From NCBI GenBank assembly GCA_013151965.1, contig JAADHF010000051.1, forward strand, positions 1 through 51,115: a stretch of 51,115 nucleotides of DNA. Direction: 5' to 3'. Below the pieces are notes generated by a model. That model was given only the letters and a program-made list of their open reading frames with translations, had not been told where the DNA came from and did no database searches. Source of the stretch: Spirochaetota bacterium. GTDB lineage: Bacteria; Spirochaetota; Spirochaetia; SZUA-6. Of this stretch, positions 24,668 through 32,796 are shown in pieces. The position numbers and the translations under genes were made by a program. Each line of letters begins with the position of its first letter. Positions within the stretch are counted from its first letter, which is position 1.

Positions 24668-26557
24668 ATGAGTGTAATGAAACCGTTTTCGAAACCAATT
24701 TCAGGAGAACTTTCAAGGGTCAGGATTGCATTTCTGCAAGGACCGGGTGCAAACCAAATGCTTTCAGCACTAAAAGGAGAGAAGGATTTATTTTCTGAGA
24801 TTGTTCCTCCAATATTAAAGAATCAACTTGAGAATTACCATATTTTAATAGCTGCGGTAACCCGGGATTTGATTGAACAGAGAGAAAAGCTGCTTAATTA
24901 CGTGGAATCCGGGGGCAGGGCCATGCTTCTTTACACCAAAACATCTCCCTGCGGGGCATCGAATGAGCTTTTCCCGGATGTGGTTAAAGGAGCAGAACCT
25001 TCAGGAGACCGTATTATAAAACCGGTTCCTGATTACGGTATTAATAGTAGAATACATCCTTTCGAACTGAGATGTTCCGGAACAGCACTGCACCGCGGTC
25101 CCGAAGGAGTGGTGTTTTTAAGAAATAGAGCCCGCCTGAACACAGGCATTGCCGGGAATTACGGCAAGGGGAAGGTGCTGTTTCTCGGATTCCCCCTGGG
25201 TGTCGATGATTCAGGTGAAGAACTTCCCCTTGCAGGCTGTGAACCGGAGCTGCTATTAAACGCTGTTCGATGGCTGTCCGGTGAGGAGCGTTATGAAATT
25301 CCTGAGGTGTACATGGAATCAAGAGAAATACCCGAACTTTCCAAAGAGGCATCAAAAATAATAGACAGGAACATTCCGGGGGGGAAAAAATTCAGAGCCG
25401 GCGCTGCCAGGATCGATATTACTCCTTCGGCTTCCGTAGTTATGAGGGGATTTAAAGCCCGGCAGTCCACAGGAGTCCATGACAGGCTGCATGTCAGGGC
25501 CTTAATCCTGGACAATGGAGAGGATCAACTGGTGATCTTAAGCTGGGAGAAGCTGAACTGCTATGACCTGCCTGAAGGATTTAAGGATATTGCCCGTATC
25601 AGGAGAGAAATCCGAAAACGGATTGGAATACCCGAATCCAATATCCTGATTAATTCCATACACACTCATTCGGGAAGCGAAGGACCTTTCGAAAAAGCAT
25701 CTATAGAGGCAGTTGAGCAGGCCTGGAAAAATATGAAGGATGCCCGGATAGGCATAGGTTCAAAAAAGATTTACGGTGTCGGTTCCAGCCGAAGGCTTCC
25801 CGAAGGGAAAGGCCTATGGGGCAGCAGACAGCCCAATCCTGATGGTGTAATGGATAACGAGTGCGGTGTAATTCGTATCGAGGATTACGAACGTAATGCC
25901 ATTGCTGTTGTGACGAATTACAGCAGCCATCCGACCGTGCTTCACGGAGAAAACACACTTTTAAGCGGAGATTACGCAGGCATAGGAATGGCAGAAGTGG
26001 AAAGGCGTCTTGGCGGGAATGCTGTAAGCCTGTTCCTGCAGGGATGCGCCGGCAATACCGGCACTCAAACCTTCAGGAAAAGCAGAACAATCCCGGAAGC
26101 GGAAAGGCTGGGAAGGGTATTTGCCGATGAGATTATTAAAATTCTCGAACATATAGATGTAGTGTCCTGGCTTCCGCTGAAGGCAAAAAAAAGAATGATC
26201 GATCTGCCCCGGTGGGAACCGCAAAAACCTGAGCATGGAACCACCATGCCTTTTATTCCCGGTAATTCAATACCGGATGAGATTCAGGCGCTGGTAATAG
26301 GAGACAGCCTTATTATGGCATTGGGATCAATGGAACCTTACGTGGAAATCGGGCTTGATATAAAGGAAGCTTCTAAATTTCATCATACTTTCGTTTTAGG
26401 ATATTCAAACGGACCGTGGATGGGATATCTTCCGTCGAATTTGGGATATTCTGTAAATGAAACCGAAGTTCAGGGAACACGTTTTTCACCTGAAGCTCCC
26501 GATACTCTTGTAAGGGAGTGTCTTGCTCTGCATAATCAGGTATCAGAACTATGTTAA
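24668..26557 (+). CDS. PF04734 ceramidase-fold protein with N-terminal GATase-like domain
   Basis: A protein of up to 629 residues. Residues 18-205 look like an alpha/beta domain of the glutamine-amidotransferase/ThuA type (RIAFLQGPGANQML, then GKGKVLFLGFPLGVDD). Residues 240-629 are a PF04734 domain with zinc histidines H332/H334 in INSIHTHSGS and H421 in TNYSSHPTVL, then LLSGDYAGIGMAEVE. The ceramidase nucleophile motif GDVSPN is replaced by AGNTGTQ, so no serine is in place. There is no signal peptide. The annotated ATG coincides with the predicted transcription start and operator C lies inside the first codons, so the true start may be further in, after AGGAG at 24703-24707, although no standard start codon follows at good spacing. 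First gene of operon C. Confidence 0.8.
   Translation: MSVMKPFSKPISGELSRVRIAFLQGPGANQMLSALKGEKDLFSEIVPPILKNQLENYHILIAAVTRDLIEQREKLLNYVESGGRAMLLYTKTSPCGASNELFPDVVKGAEPSGDRIIKPVPDYGINSRIHPFELRCSGTALHRGPEGVVFLRNRARLNTGIAGNYGKGKVLFLGFPLGVDDSGEELPLAGCEPELLLNAVRWLSGEERYEIPEVYMESREIPELSKEASKIIDRNIPGGKKFRAGAARIDITPSASVVMRGFKARQSTGVHDRLHVRALILDNGEDQLVILSWEKLNCYDLPEGFKDIARIRREIRKRIGIPESNILINSIHTHSGSEGPFEKASIEAVEQAWKNMKDARIGIGSKKIYGVGSSRRLPEGKGLWGSRQPNPDGVMDNECGVIRIEDYERNAIAVVTNYSSHPTVLHGENTLLSGDYAGIGMAEVERRLGGNAVSLFLQGCAGNTGTQTFRKSRTIPEAERLGRVFADEIIKILEHIDVVSWLPLKAKKRMIDLPRWEPQKPEHGTTMPFIPGNSIPDEIQALVIGDSLIMALGSMEPYVEIGLDIKEASKFHHTFVLGYSNGPWMGYLPSNLGYSVNETEVQGTRFSPEAPDTLVRECLALHNQVSELC
24678..24703 (+). 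promoter_or_regulatory. LacI-type double operator C (operon C)
   Basis: 26-bp element: left half TGAAACCGTTTTC, right half GAAACCAATTTCA. It shares 19 positions with both other copies and sits at about +11 to +36 from the predicted start, overlapping the beginning of the longest frame. Control of operon C here would include the LacI gene itself, giving autoregulation. Confidence 0.8.
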
Positions 26558-27354
26558 AACTCGGTGTGTCGGGAAGGCTTATTGAAATTCAATACCGCCG
26601 CTGCGGGATGAGTGTGCCGGATTTTATCCGGCTTGCCGGGGAGTGCGGTTATAAAGCCGTGGAGCTTCGTTCTACTCAAATCACTATGAATTTATCTGAA
26701 AAAGAACTTAAAGAAATTCGAAGAACCGCTGATGAGCAGGGATTAGGGTTTTCCTCTATTTTTATTCCGCCGAAAATTCCGGAGGACAACTCCGGATTAA
26801 GAACTCTGGAAGAATTTGCGGATAAAGTGCGGATACTCGGATGTACTACGCTTAAGAGCTGGGATAAAGATATAGATTGGATTCGACGGGAGTGCGATAT
26901 ACTTAAATCACTCGGCATGGAACTTATAACCCAGACACACACAGGAGGGCCGTTCGAAACAGCTGCTCTATGTCTGGATACTTTAAAGCGAATTGACCGG
27001 GAGAACTTCGGCCTGCAGTATGATCCTGCAAACTTTTTTGAAGCCGGCGAAGATTATGGAGAAGATACGGTTAAAAAATTGCGAAAGCATATTAAGCAGC
27101 TCTCTGTGCAAAACTGCAGGCTTGCCCGTCCGGAAGAAGAAGCTGATGATATATGGGAGCATGAAGGACGGCGTTTTAAGCGTGTTCTGCCGGGAGATCC
27201 GGCAGGACTGGATTATGCTTCCGTCTTCCGGGGGCTTAAGGCTGCCGGGTTCGATGGGTATGTAATAGTTAATGAAGCCATGTTTTCCGAAATGGAGGCA
27301 GGAGTGTTTGCCAGAAGAGCAGCGGATGAATTGCATAAATTAATTTTAAGCTAA
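26551..27354 (+). CDS. Sugar phosphate isomerase/epimerase family (xylose-isomerase-like TIM barrel)
   Basis: A 267-residue AP-endonuclease-2-like TIM barrel, the family of hexulose and inosose isomerases and epimerases. Segments: GECGYKAVELRSTQI, LGMELITQTHTGGPFETAAL, GLQYDPANFFEAG and KAAGFDGYVIVNEAM, which supply the metal-binding Glu, His, Asp and Glu residues. The start overlaps the end of the PF04734 gene by 7 bp, so it is coupled. It probably isomerises or epimerises the sugar released by the upstream hydrolases. A second, diverged member lies at 42447. Confidence 0.88.
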   Translation: MLKLGVSGRLIEIQYRRCGMSVPDFIRLAGECGYKAVELRSTQITMNLSEKELKEIRRTADEQGLGFSSIFIPPKIPEDNSGLRTLEEFADKVRILGCTTLKSWDKDIDWIRRECDILKSLGMELITQTHTGGPFETAALCLDTLKRIDRENFGLQYDPANFFEAGEDYGEDTVKKLRKHIKQLSVQNCRLARPEEEADDIWEHEGRRFKRVLPGDPAGLDYASVFRGLKAAGFDGYVIVNEAMFSEMEAGVFARRAADELHKLILS

Positions 27355-27391
27355 TTAATAATCAGGATAAAAGCAGTAAAGGAAAAAGGTT

Positions 27392-29152
27392 ATGAAAAAC
27401 AGGTTAATCATCTGGAGAAGCGGCAGAAATTGTAACTCAAAAGCGGCAGATTGGTTTTGTGAATTCGCCCGGTTTATGGGTTATGATTATACGGAAGTTT
27501 TAGATGGTTTCAGCGGTCTTTCCGAAGCGGGAGTGCTGATAATTCCCCCGGGTACCGTCCGCATGAGCAATAATGAAATCTCGATTATTAAAGATGCTGT
27601 CCGGAGCGGCACCGGACTTTTAAGCTATTTCGATAACAGTATAATGGACGAACATGGAAAGGAGCGTAAAAGCAGCGGTACTCCCAGCTTAGGCCTGTCC
27701 GGGGTGCTCGGTCTCGACCTTGTTTCCGAACGCAGCAGCTACACATTCCCTGTTTCAGCCCATCACGAAACGGTCATAGCAGCAGACCCGGAAGATCCTT
27801 TCTGGAAGGGTGTTGATCTTACGGGAAAGGACCTTCAGGATGGATCCCGCATTCCATCCTTTACATCATACAATATCCGCACTAAAGAGGCATACGGAAC
27901 TATCCGAAAGGCACGGACCAGGGCTATAACTGCAAAAGTTCTTGCAAGAACTCATGGGCATTACGAATACTGGGCACACTGTCCGGAGGGAGATATTTTT
28001 TTGGCCTTTAATTTATTAGGGAAGGGAAGTTCGGCTTACATTTCGTATGAGACTCTGCCTCCTGAAGGAAAATTCGGTCTTATTCCTACAGACATGCTCT
28101 TTTACAGGGCTTTTCTTTCTAACATTATTAACCGGCTTTCCCCGGTTCCCCTGCCGAGGATCATGCAGATGCCGGGAGGCATCACAAACCTTATTCTGCG
28201 CCTGGACGATGCGGGAACGGATGACGGGTGTTCGGGCGAATGGGGAGATCCGTACCATGACACAAACCGGGTAATCGAAGCATCACCCTATCCTATGGCC
28301 ATTGCAGTGGTTACGGATAAGGTCTCTACACCTCTGGGAGAGGAACGCCTGCGGGAATGGGAAGCGGAAGGTAATGTGATCGTATGCCACACAAGGGATC
28401 ACGCAGGCATGAATATGGATGAAACCAGGCAGAAAGAGGATCTCAAGGAGAGCAAAGAGAAGCTTGAACAAATCTTAGGTCATCCGGTAGTGCTGTGGAG
28501 CATTCCCGGTAGTTATCACAAGTCCACAGAAAACACAATGCGCCTGGTGGCTGAAGCAGGATACGAACTTAGCGGAGAGTGGGTCTCCCTGATAGCCGAT
28601 TTCATTTCTCCGGATGCATGTCCCCTTTATCCTTATCTTACGTACAACAATAAACTCGGTGTTTATACAGATATTCTCACTGCCAGCGGCTGGCCTGCCA
28701 TTAATAGAGATTTTAACTGTTTCATCCTCGATGAACTTATAGCGTTAGGGAGCTCTGTAAACATTCCGTGTATGGTTGAGTTTGTCACCCATGTGCCCCA
28801 GGGACTGCCGGAGCATATTGAGCAGTGGAAAACATTTATGCGGGATATCACTGCCCGGGTGGAACAGTCTTCTATCCGCATAAGCACTCTGGCTGAACAG
28901 CTTGAATGGGCCGGGGCGAGGAAGAATCTCTGCCTTACGTCCCATACAGACGGGGATGAGCTTATTTTAAGCATTAAAAATAAAAGCAGACTTCCTGTAT
29001 ACGAAGTTGCAATCGACTGTGCAAAGGAGATCCTGCGTGCAGAAAGCGGTCCGGGGGAAATCTGCAGCCGGAGCGGTACTATAATAGTTATTCCCGAAAT
29101 ACCAGGCAGCAGTGAGGCAAAGGTAAAAGTTGCATTTAGAGGAGAAGAATAA
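27392..29152 (+). CDS. NodB-like polysaccharide deacetylase with N-terminal GATase/ThuA-like domain
   Basis: A 586-residue protein. Residues 1-240 resemble a glutamine-amidotransferase/ThuA-like fold (AGVLIIPPGTVRMSNNEI, SGTGLLSYFDNS). Residues 260-500 match the NodB deacetylase barrel: the metal/base aspartates D272-D273 in LILRLDDAG, CHTRDHAGM with H333 and H337 as the metal pair, and SKEKLEQILGHPVVLWSIPGSYHK in place of the RPPxG motif. The last 80 residues form a beta domain. There is no signal peptide, so it would act on an imported amino sugar rather than on cell wall. It is coupled to the GH20 gene by a one-base overlap (TAATG). Confidence 0.72.
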   Translation: MKNRLIIWRSGRNCNSKAADWFCEFARFMGYDYTEVLDGFSGLSEAGVLIIPPGTVRMSNNEISIIKDAVRSGTGLLSYFDNSIMDEHGKERKSSGTPSLGLSGVLGLDLVSERSSYTFPVSAHHETVIAADPEDPFWKGVDLTGKDLQDGSRIPSFTSYNIRTKEAYGTIRKARTRAITAKVLARTHGHYEYWAHCPEGDIFLAFNLLGKGSSAYISYETLPPEGKFGLIPTDMLFYRAFLSNIINRLSPVPLPRIMQMPGGITNLILRLDDAGTDDGCSGEWGDPYHDTNRVIEASPYPMAIAVVTDKVSTPLGEERLREWEAEGNVIVCHTRDHAGMNMDETRQKEDLKESKEKLEQILGHPVVLWSIPGSYHKSTENTMRLVAEAGYELSGEWVSLIADFISPDACPLYPYLTYNNKLGVYTDILTASGWPAINRDFNCFILDELIALGSSVNIPCMVEFVTHVPQGLPEHIEQWKTFMRDITARVEQSSIRISTLAEQLEWAGARKNLCLTSHTDGDELILSIKNKSRLPVYEVAIDCAKEILRAESGPGEICSRSGTIIVIPEIPGSSEAKVKVAFRGEE

Positions 29153-31743
29153 TGACGGGTTGTCTTACAAAAATTGTAAACGGAGCTTACAGGTACTACC
29201 GGAGGGGATTAAAGAAAAACTTCAATCCCGATCTAAAAAAGGACGGAGGAGAAGAAGGGTGGATAAGCTTTAAAAGGGGAAAACTGACGGATGATAAACC
29301 CTCAAACCTGGTTGGATGGAAAGGCCTTTCCATGGGAGAAGAAGGTGTGGATATCCTGATAGATCTAAAGGGTTTGTACTTTATAGATAAGATAATCCTG
29401 AAGCAGGAGATTACCAGGTGTGTTGACAGGGAAGAGGCAAGAAGTATCTTATCGAGTGCAGTCAGTGAGATTACCGTTTATACGAAAAGGGGAGAGGAGG
29501 ACTTTAAGCTGAGTGCCCGGATGATGGAAGGTATCCCGAATGATCCTATTTTAAAGGAAGAGATTCCTCTGGATCTGGGCGAAGAGGCAGGTTATATTCT
29601 TATTCATGTAGGTTCATTCCGAAGAGATGTATTGCTTAAAGGCCTGGAAATATGGGGTTCTGATCCCGGATCATTTATCTTTCCTGTTCCTCAGGAAATC
29701 CATCAAGGCACCGGGAGTTTCCCCGTAAAGAATCTGCGCAAAGTAGTATGCGGGAAAGGGGCTTCTGAGGATACTTATTTTTCTGCCCGGTTTTTTATAG
29801 AGGAAATGAAAGAAATCACAAGTCTTAAACTTACCGAAGAGGACGGGGATAACTCCAAAGCATTATTAATAGGCAAACCGGACGAATGCAGTCTTTTGGA
29901 TAATACAGAGTTTACCGGAGGTCTTAACAAGGAAGGCTATATACTGAAGATAACAGAAGAGAATATATTTCTTGCCGCATCCGATAGACTGGGACTTATA
30001 TATGGTGTAGAGACATTACTCGGTCTGATCTGTAAGCAGGATGTGCTTCCTGTTCTCACAATTATAGACTTTCCCAGGACCGAAGTACGCGGTGTTCACC
30101 TGTGGATGCCGGCGAGAGAGGATATTCCTTTTTATAAAAGGCTTGTTAAATATGTGCTTGTTCCCATGAAGATTAATACAATCTTTCTTCAGGTAACTTC
30201 AGGTATGAAGTTCGACCGCAGGCCTGAAATTAATGATGCATGGGAAAAAGTGAATAAAGATGTAAAGGATGGAAAAGCGCCCCCATTCCAGCATGGTGAA
30301 TTATGTAAAGGCAGCTATCTGAGCAAAGAGGAAGTAAAGGATTTGGTGGATTACTCCCGCGAATATGGGATGGAGTTAATTCCTGAAATCCAGTCACTCA
30401 GTCATGTAGAGTATCTGACAATAACTTACCCGGATATTGCCGAAGACAATGACCGGGAATATCCGGACTGTTACTGCCCTTCCAATCCTAAATCCTACGA
30501 GATCGTTTTTGATATGATCGATGAGATTGCTGAGGTTTTTGGATCTCTTAAATATGTAAGCATGGGACATGATGAGGTATATACAATGGGCAGGTGCCCC
30601 GAATGCAAGGGGAAAACATATGATGAGCTTTTTGCAGGGGACGTGAAAAGAATATATGATTATTTAAAGAAAAAGGGACTCAGGATGATGATATGGGGAG
30701 ATATGCTCCAGCCGTTCCGCTGGTACAGCTCTCCAAAAGCGATAATCCCGAAAGATATTATTCTGCTCGACTTCGTGTGGTACTTCCGCACGGATGAGGA
30801 TATCGAGAACAGATTGCTCGGAGAGGGATTCAAGGTAATTATGGGTAACCTGTACTCATCACATTATACCAGGTTCAACACCCGTATTGCCAAAAAGGGT
30901 ATGATAGGCGGTGAGGTCTCTACATGGACATCGACGAGTGAGTATGAACTGGGGAAAAAAGGTAAGATTTATGATTTCATCTATACTGCTAATATGCTAT
31001 GGTCAAATCATTATGAGGAACACCTGAGATGGAGTTATACCCGGCAGATTTCGCAGATGATTCCAATAATCAGGCAGAGAATAAGCGGCGGGAAATACCC
31101 GTCACTCGCAGCGGAGAAACGATTTATCCCGTTTAAGCTGAAAGGTATTATTAATTCCGGTCTTATCGATGAAAACGGAAGCAGGGGAGGATTTAACCTT
31201 ATAAGTCTTCATAGGGGAGAAACCTGGTTAAGGGATTCCCTTTTTTATATCGGGGATGGATTAGTCATGGTGGAAAATGAAAATATCAGGGATAGGAAAT
31301 ACCCCGTAGAAGCAGAGATTTTAATTGATAAAAAGATAAACAGCCTGTTATTTCTTCACAGCATGGTTCCGAAGACAGGTTACAGGCCGGCATTCTCCGG
31401 ATATGCGGAGGGAAAGGGACTTATAGGTTCTTATTTAATTATCTTTAATGACGGCACAAAGAAAAAGATAAAAATTGAGCTTTCCTGGAATATAGGTGAA
31501 ATAAACCGGAGATACGGAGAGGTGGGTAAAGCAAAAGAATGCCGTCATCTCGGTTATTTTACGACTTACGGAGCAGATCCTTTCTGGCAGGGCAAGACTC
31601 CGGATGGCAGGAATATCACGCTTTACGGATATGAGTGGCTTAATCCGCACCCTGAAAAGATCATTAAAGCAGTAAAACTCAATGCAATCGGGCAGGATGA
31701 TTCATCTGTTATACTTATTGCATTAACCGGAGTTTGTTTTTAA
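29152..31743 (+). CDS. GH20 family beta-N-acetylhexosaminidase-like protein, cytoplasmic
   Basis: An 863-residue protein. The N-terminal 170 residues look like a discoidin/F5-8-type carbohydrate-binding sandwich (VDILIDLKGLYFIDKIIL). Next comes the GH20 accessory domain (EGYILKITEENIFLAASDRLGLIYGVETLLGLI). The catalytic barrel (about 310-640) has VRGVHLWMPAR, LIPEIQSLSHVEYL and the Asp-Glu pair D474-E475 in SMGHDEVY, which matches the substrate-assisted mechanism needing a 2-acetamido group. An extra CPECKG follows and may bind zinc. There is no signal peptide. It should remove a terminal N-acetylhexosamine from the imported glycoside. The C-terminal about 180 residues form another beta domain. 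Confidence 0.87.
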   Translation: MTGCLTKIVNGAYRYYRRGLKKNFNPDLKKDGGEEGWISFKRGKLTDDKPSNLVGWKGLSMGEEGVDILIDLKGLYFIDKIILKQEITRCVDREEARSILSSAVSEITVYTKRGEEDFKLSARMMEGIPNDPILKEEIPLDLGEEAGYILIHVGSFRRDVLLKGLEIWGSDPGSFIFPVPQEIHQGTGSFPVKNLRKVVCGKGASEDTYFSARFFIEEMKEITSLKLTEEDGDNSKALLIGKPDECSLLDNTEFTGGLNKEGYILKITEENIFLAASDRLGLIYGVETLLGLICKQDVLPVLTIIDFPRTEVRGVHLWMPAREDIPFYKRLVKYVLVPMKINTIFLQVTSGMKFDRRPEINDAWEKVNKDVKDGKAPPFQHGELCKGSYLSKEEVKDLVDYSREYGMELIPEIQSLSHVEYLTITYPDIAEDNDREYPDCYCPSNPKSYEIVFDMIDEIAEVFGSLKYVSMGHDEVYTMGRCPECKGKTYDELFAGDVKRIYDYLKKKGLRMMIWGDMLQPFRWYSSPKAIIPKDIILLDFVWYFRTDEDIENRLLGEGFKVIMGNLYSSHYTRFNTRIAKKGMIGGEVSTWTSTSEYELGKKGKIYDFIYTANMLWSNHYEEHLRWSYTRQISQMIPIIRQRISGGKYPSLAAEKRFIPFKLKGIINSGLIDENGSRGGFNLISLHRGETWLRDSLFYIGDGLVMVENENIRDRKYPVEAEILIDKKINSLLFLHSMVPKTGYRPAFSGYAEGKGLIGSYLIIFNDGTKKKIKIELSWNIGEINRRYGEVGKAKECRHLGYFTTYGADPFWQGKTPDGRNITLYGYEWLNPHPEKIIKAVKLNAIGQDDSSVILIALTGVCF

Positions 31744-31759
31744 AAGGAGATACCTGTAG

Positions 31760-32794
31760 ATGAGTCGTACAGAAAGAGTAACTATTTCTGATATTGCCAG
31801 GCTTGCAGGTGTATCCAAGAGCACGGTCTCGAGGGTTCTTACTAAAAGCTCACCTGTAAAGGAAGATGTAAAAAAAAGAGTACTTAAGATAGTCGAAGAG
31901 AAGCAGTACTATCCCAATCTTGCAGCAAGGAGCCTGTCTTCTAAAAAAAGCGGGGCTGTTGGTGTCATACTGAACCTGGATCCTGATTATCATTTTAAAG
32001 ATTATGTATCAATGGAAACACTGAGAGGGCTTTCTGTAACTGCTACCTCCCTGGGCCTGAGACTCTTAATAATAAACGGAGGACTTGCCGATACTCTTCC
32101 CAGGCTCGTTTCAGAGAGAAGCGTCGACGGGCTTATTGTAATGGGCATTAAAACCGAAGAAAAAACTCTGAATGGCCGGAAAGGATTATATGATATTCCC
32201 GTACTTCTTCTTAATTACAGGAAAGGGTATGATGAGTATCCTTCAGTATCCTTCGCACATGAGCAGAATGCTAATTTTATGGCCAAATATATTATCAAAA
32301 GAGGGCACAGGAAGATAGGATTTATTGAGTGTTCTCCTGATCTGCTCTATGTGCAAAATAGAAGGAAGGGTTATTTAAAAGCACTGGAGGAAGCCGGCAT
32401 CGAGCAGAACAAAGAATGGATCCTGGAGGTAAAGGATATGAACGAGGTTAATGCGGGTAAGGTTGCGGCGAATTCCTTTCTAGAGCTAAAAGAAAAGCCT
32501 ACAGTTGTAGTTGCTTCGTCAGATAATCTGGCAATTGCCTTTATGGGCAGGCTCTCTGCTGCAGGGGTAAAAATACCGGATGATGTCAGCGTTGTAGGAG
32601 TCGATGATCTTCTTATATCCCGCTATGTTCATCCTTCACTAACTACTGTACTTCTCGATGGTTTCAGCCGCGGGAAGATTGCATGTGAAAGTATCTACAA
32701 ATTGATATCCGGTGAAAAGCTCGAAAATAAACATTTTTTAATATCCTCTCCGATTGTAGAGAGGGAATCTCTGCGGGATTTGAGAGATGAATAG
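31760..32794 (+). CDS. LacI family transcriptional regulator
   Basis: A 344-residue regulator. The helix-turn-helix is at residues 7-29 (VTISDIARLAGVSKSTVSRVL), followed by the hinge region PNLAARSLSSKKSGAVGVI. The effector domain has the periplasmic-binding fold, with HRKIGFIEC, VVASSDNLAIAFMGRL and the ending DDVSVVGVDDLLISRYVHPSLTTV typical of LacI/GalR proteins. It follows GH20 by 16 bp and is the last gene of operon C. It is the obvious candidate for binding the three GAAA-CG-TTTC operators, probably as a repressor released by a sugar of the pathway. It meets the convergent gene with a 2-bp gap and no visible terminator. Confidence 0.94.
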   Translation: MSRTERVTISDIARLAGVSKSTVSRVLTKSSPVKEDVKKRVLKIVEEKQYYPNLAARSLSSKKSGAVGVILNLDPDYHFKDYVSMETLRGLSVTATSLGLRLLIINGGLADTLPRLVSERSVDGLIVMGIKTEEKTLNGRKGLYDIPVLLLNYRKGYDEYPSVSFAHEQNANFMAKYIIKRGHRKIGFIECSPDLLYVQNRRKGYLKALEEAGIEQNKEWILEVKDMNEVNAGKVAANSFLELKEKPTVVVASSDNLAIAFMGRLSAAGVKIPDDVSVVGVDDLLISRYVHPSLTTVLLDGFSRGKIACESIYKLISGEKLENKHFLISSPIVERESLRDLRDE

Positions 32795-32796
32795 GA

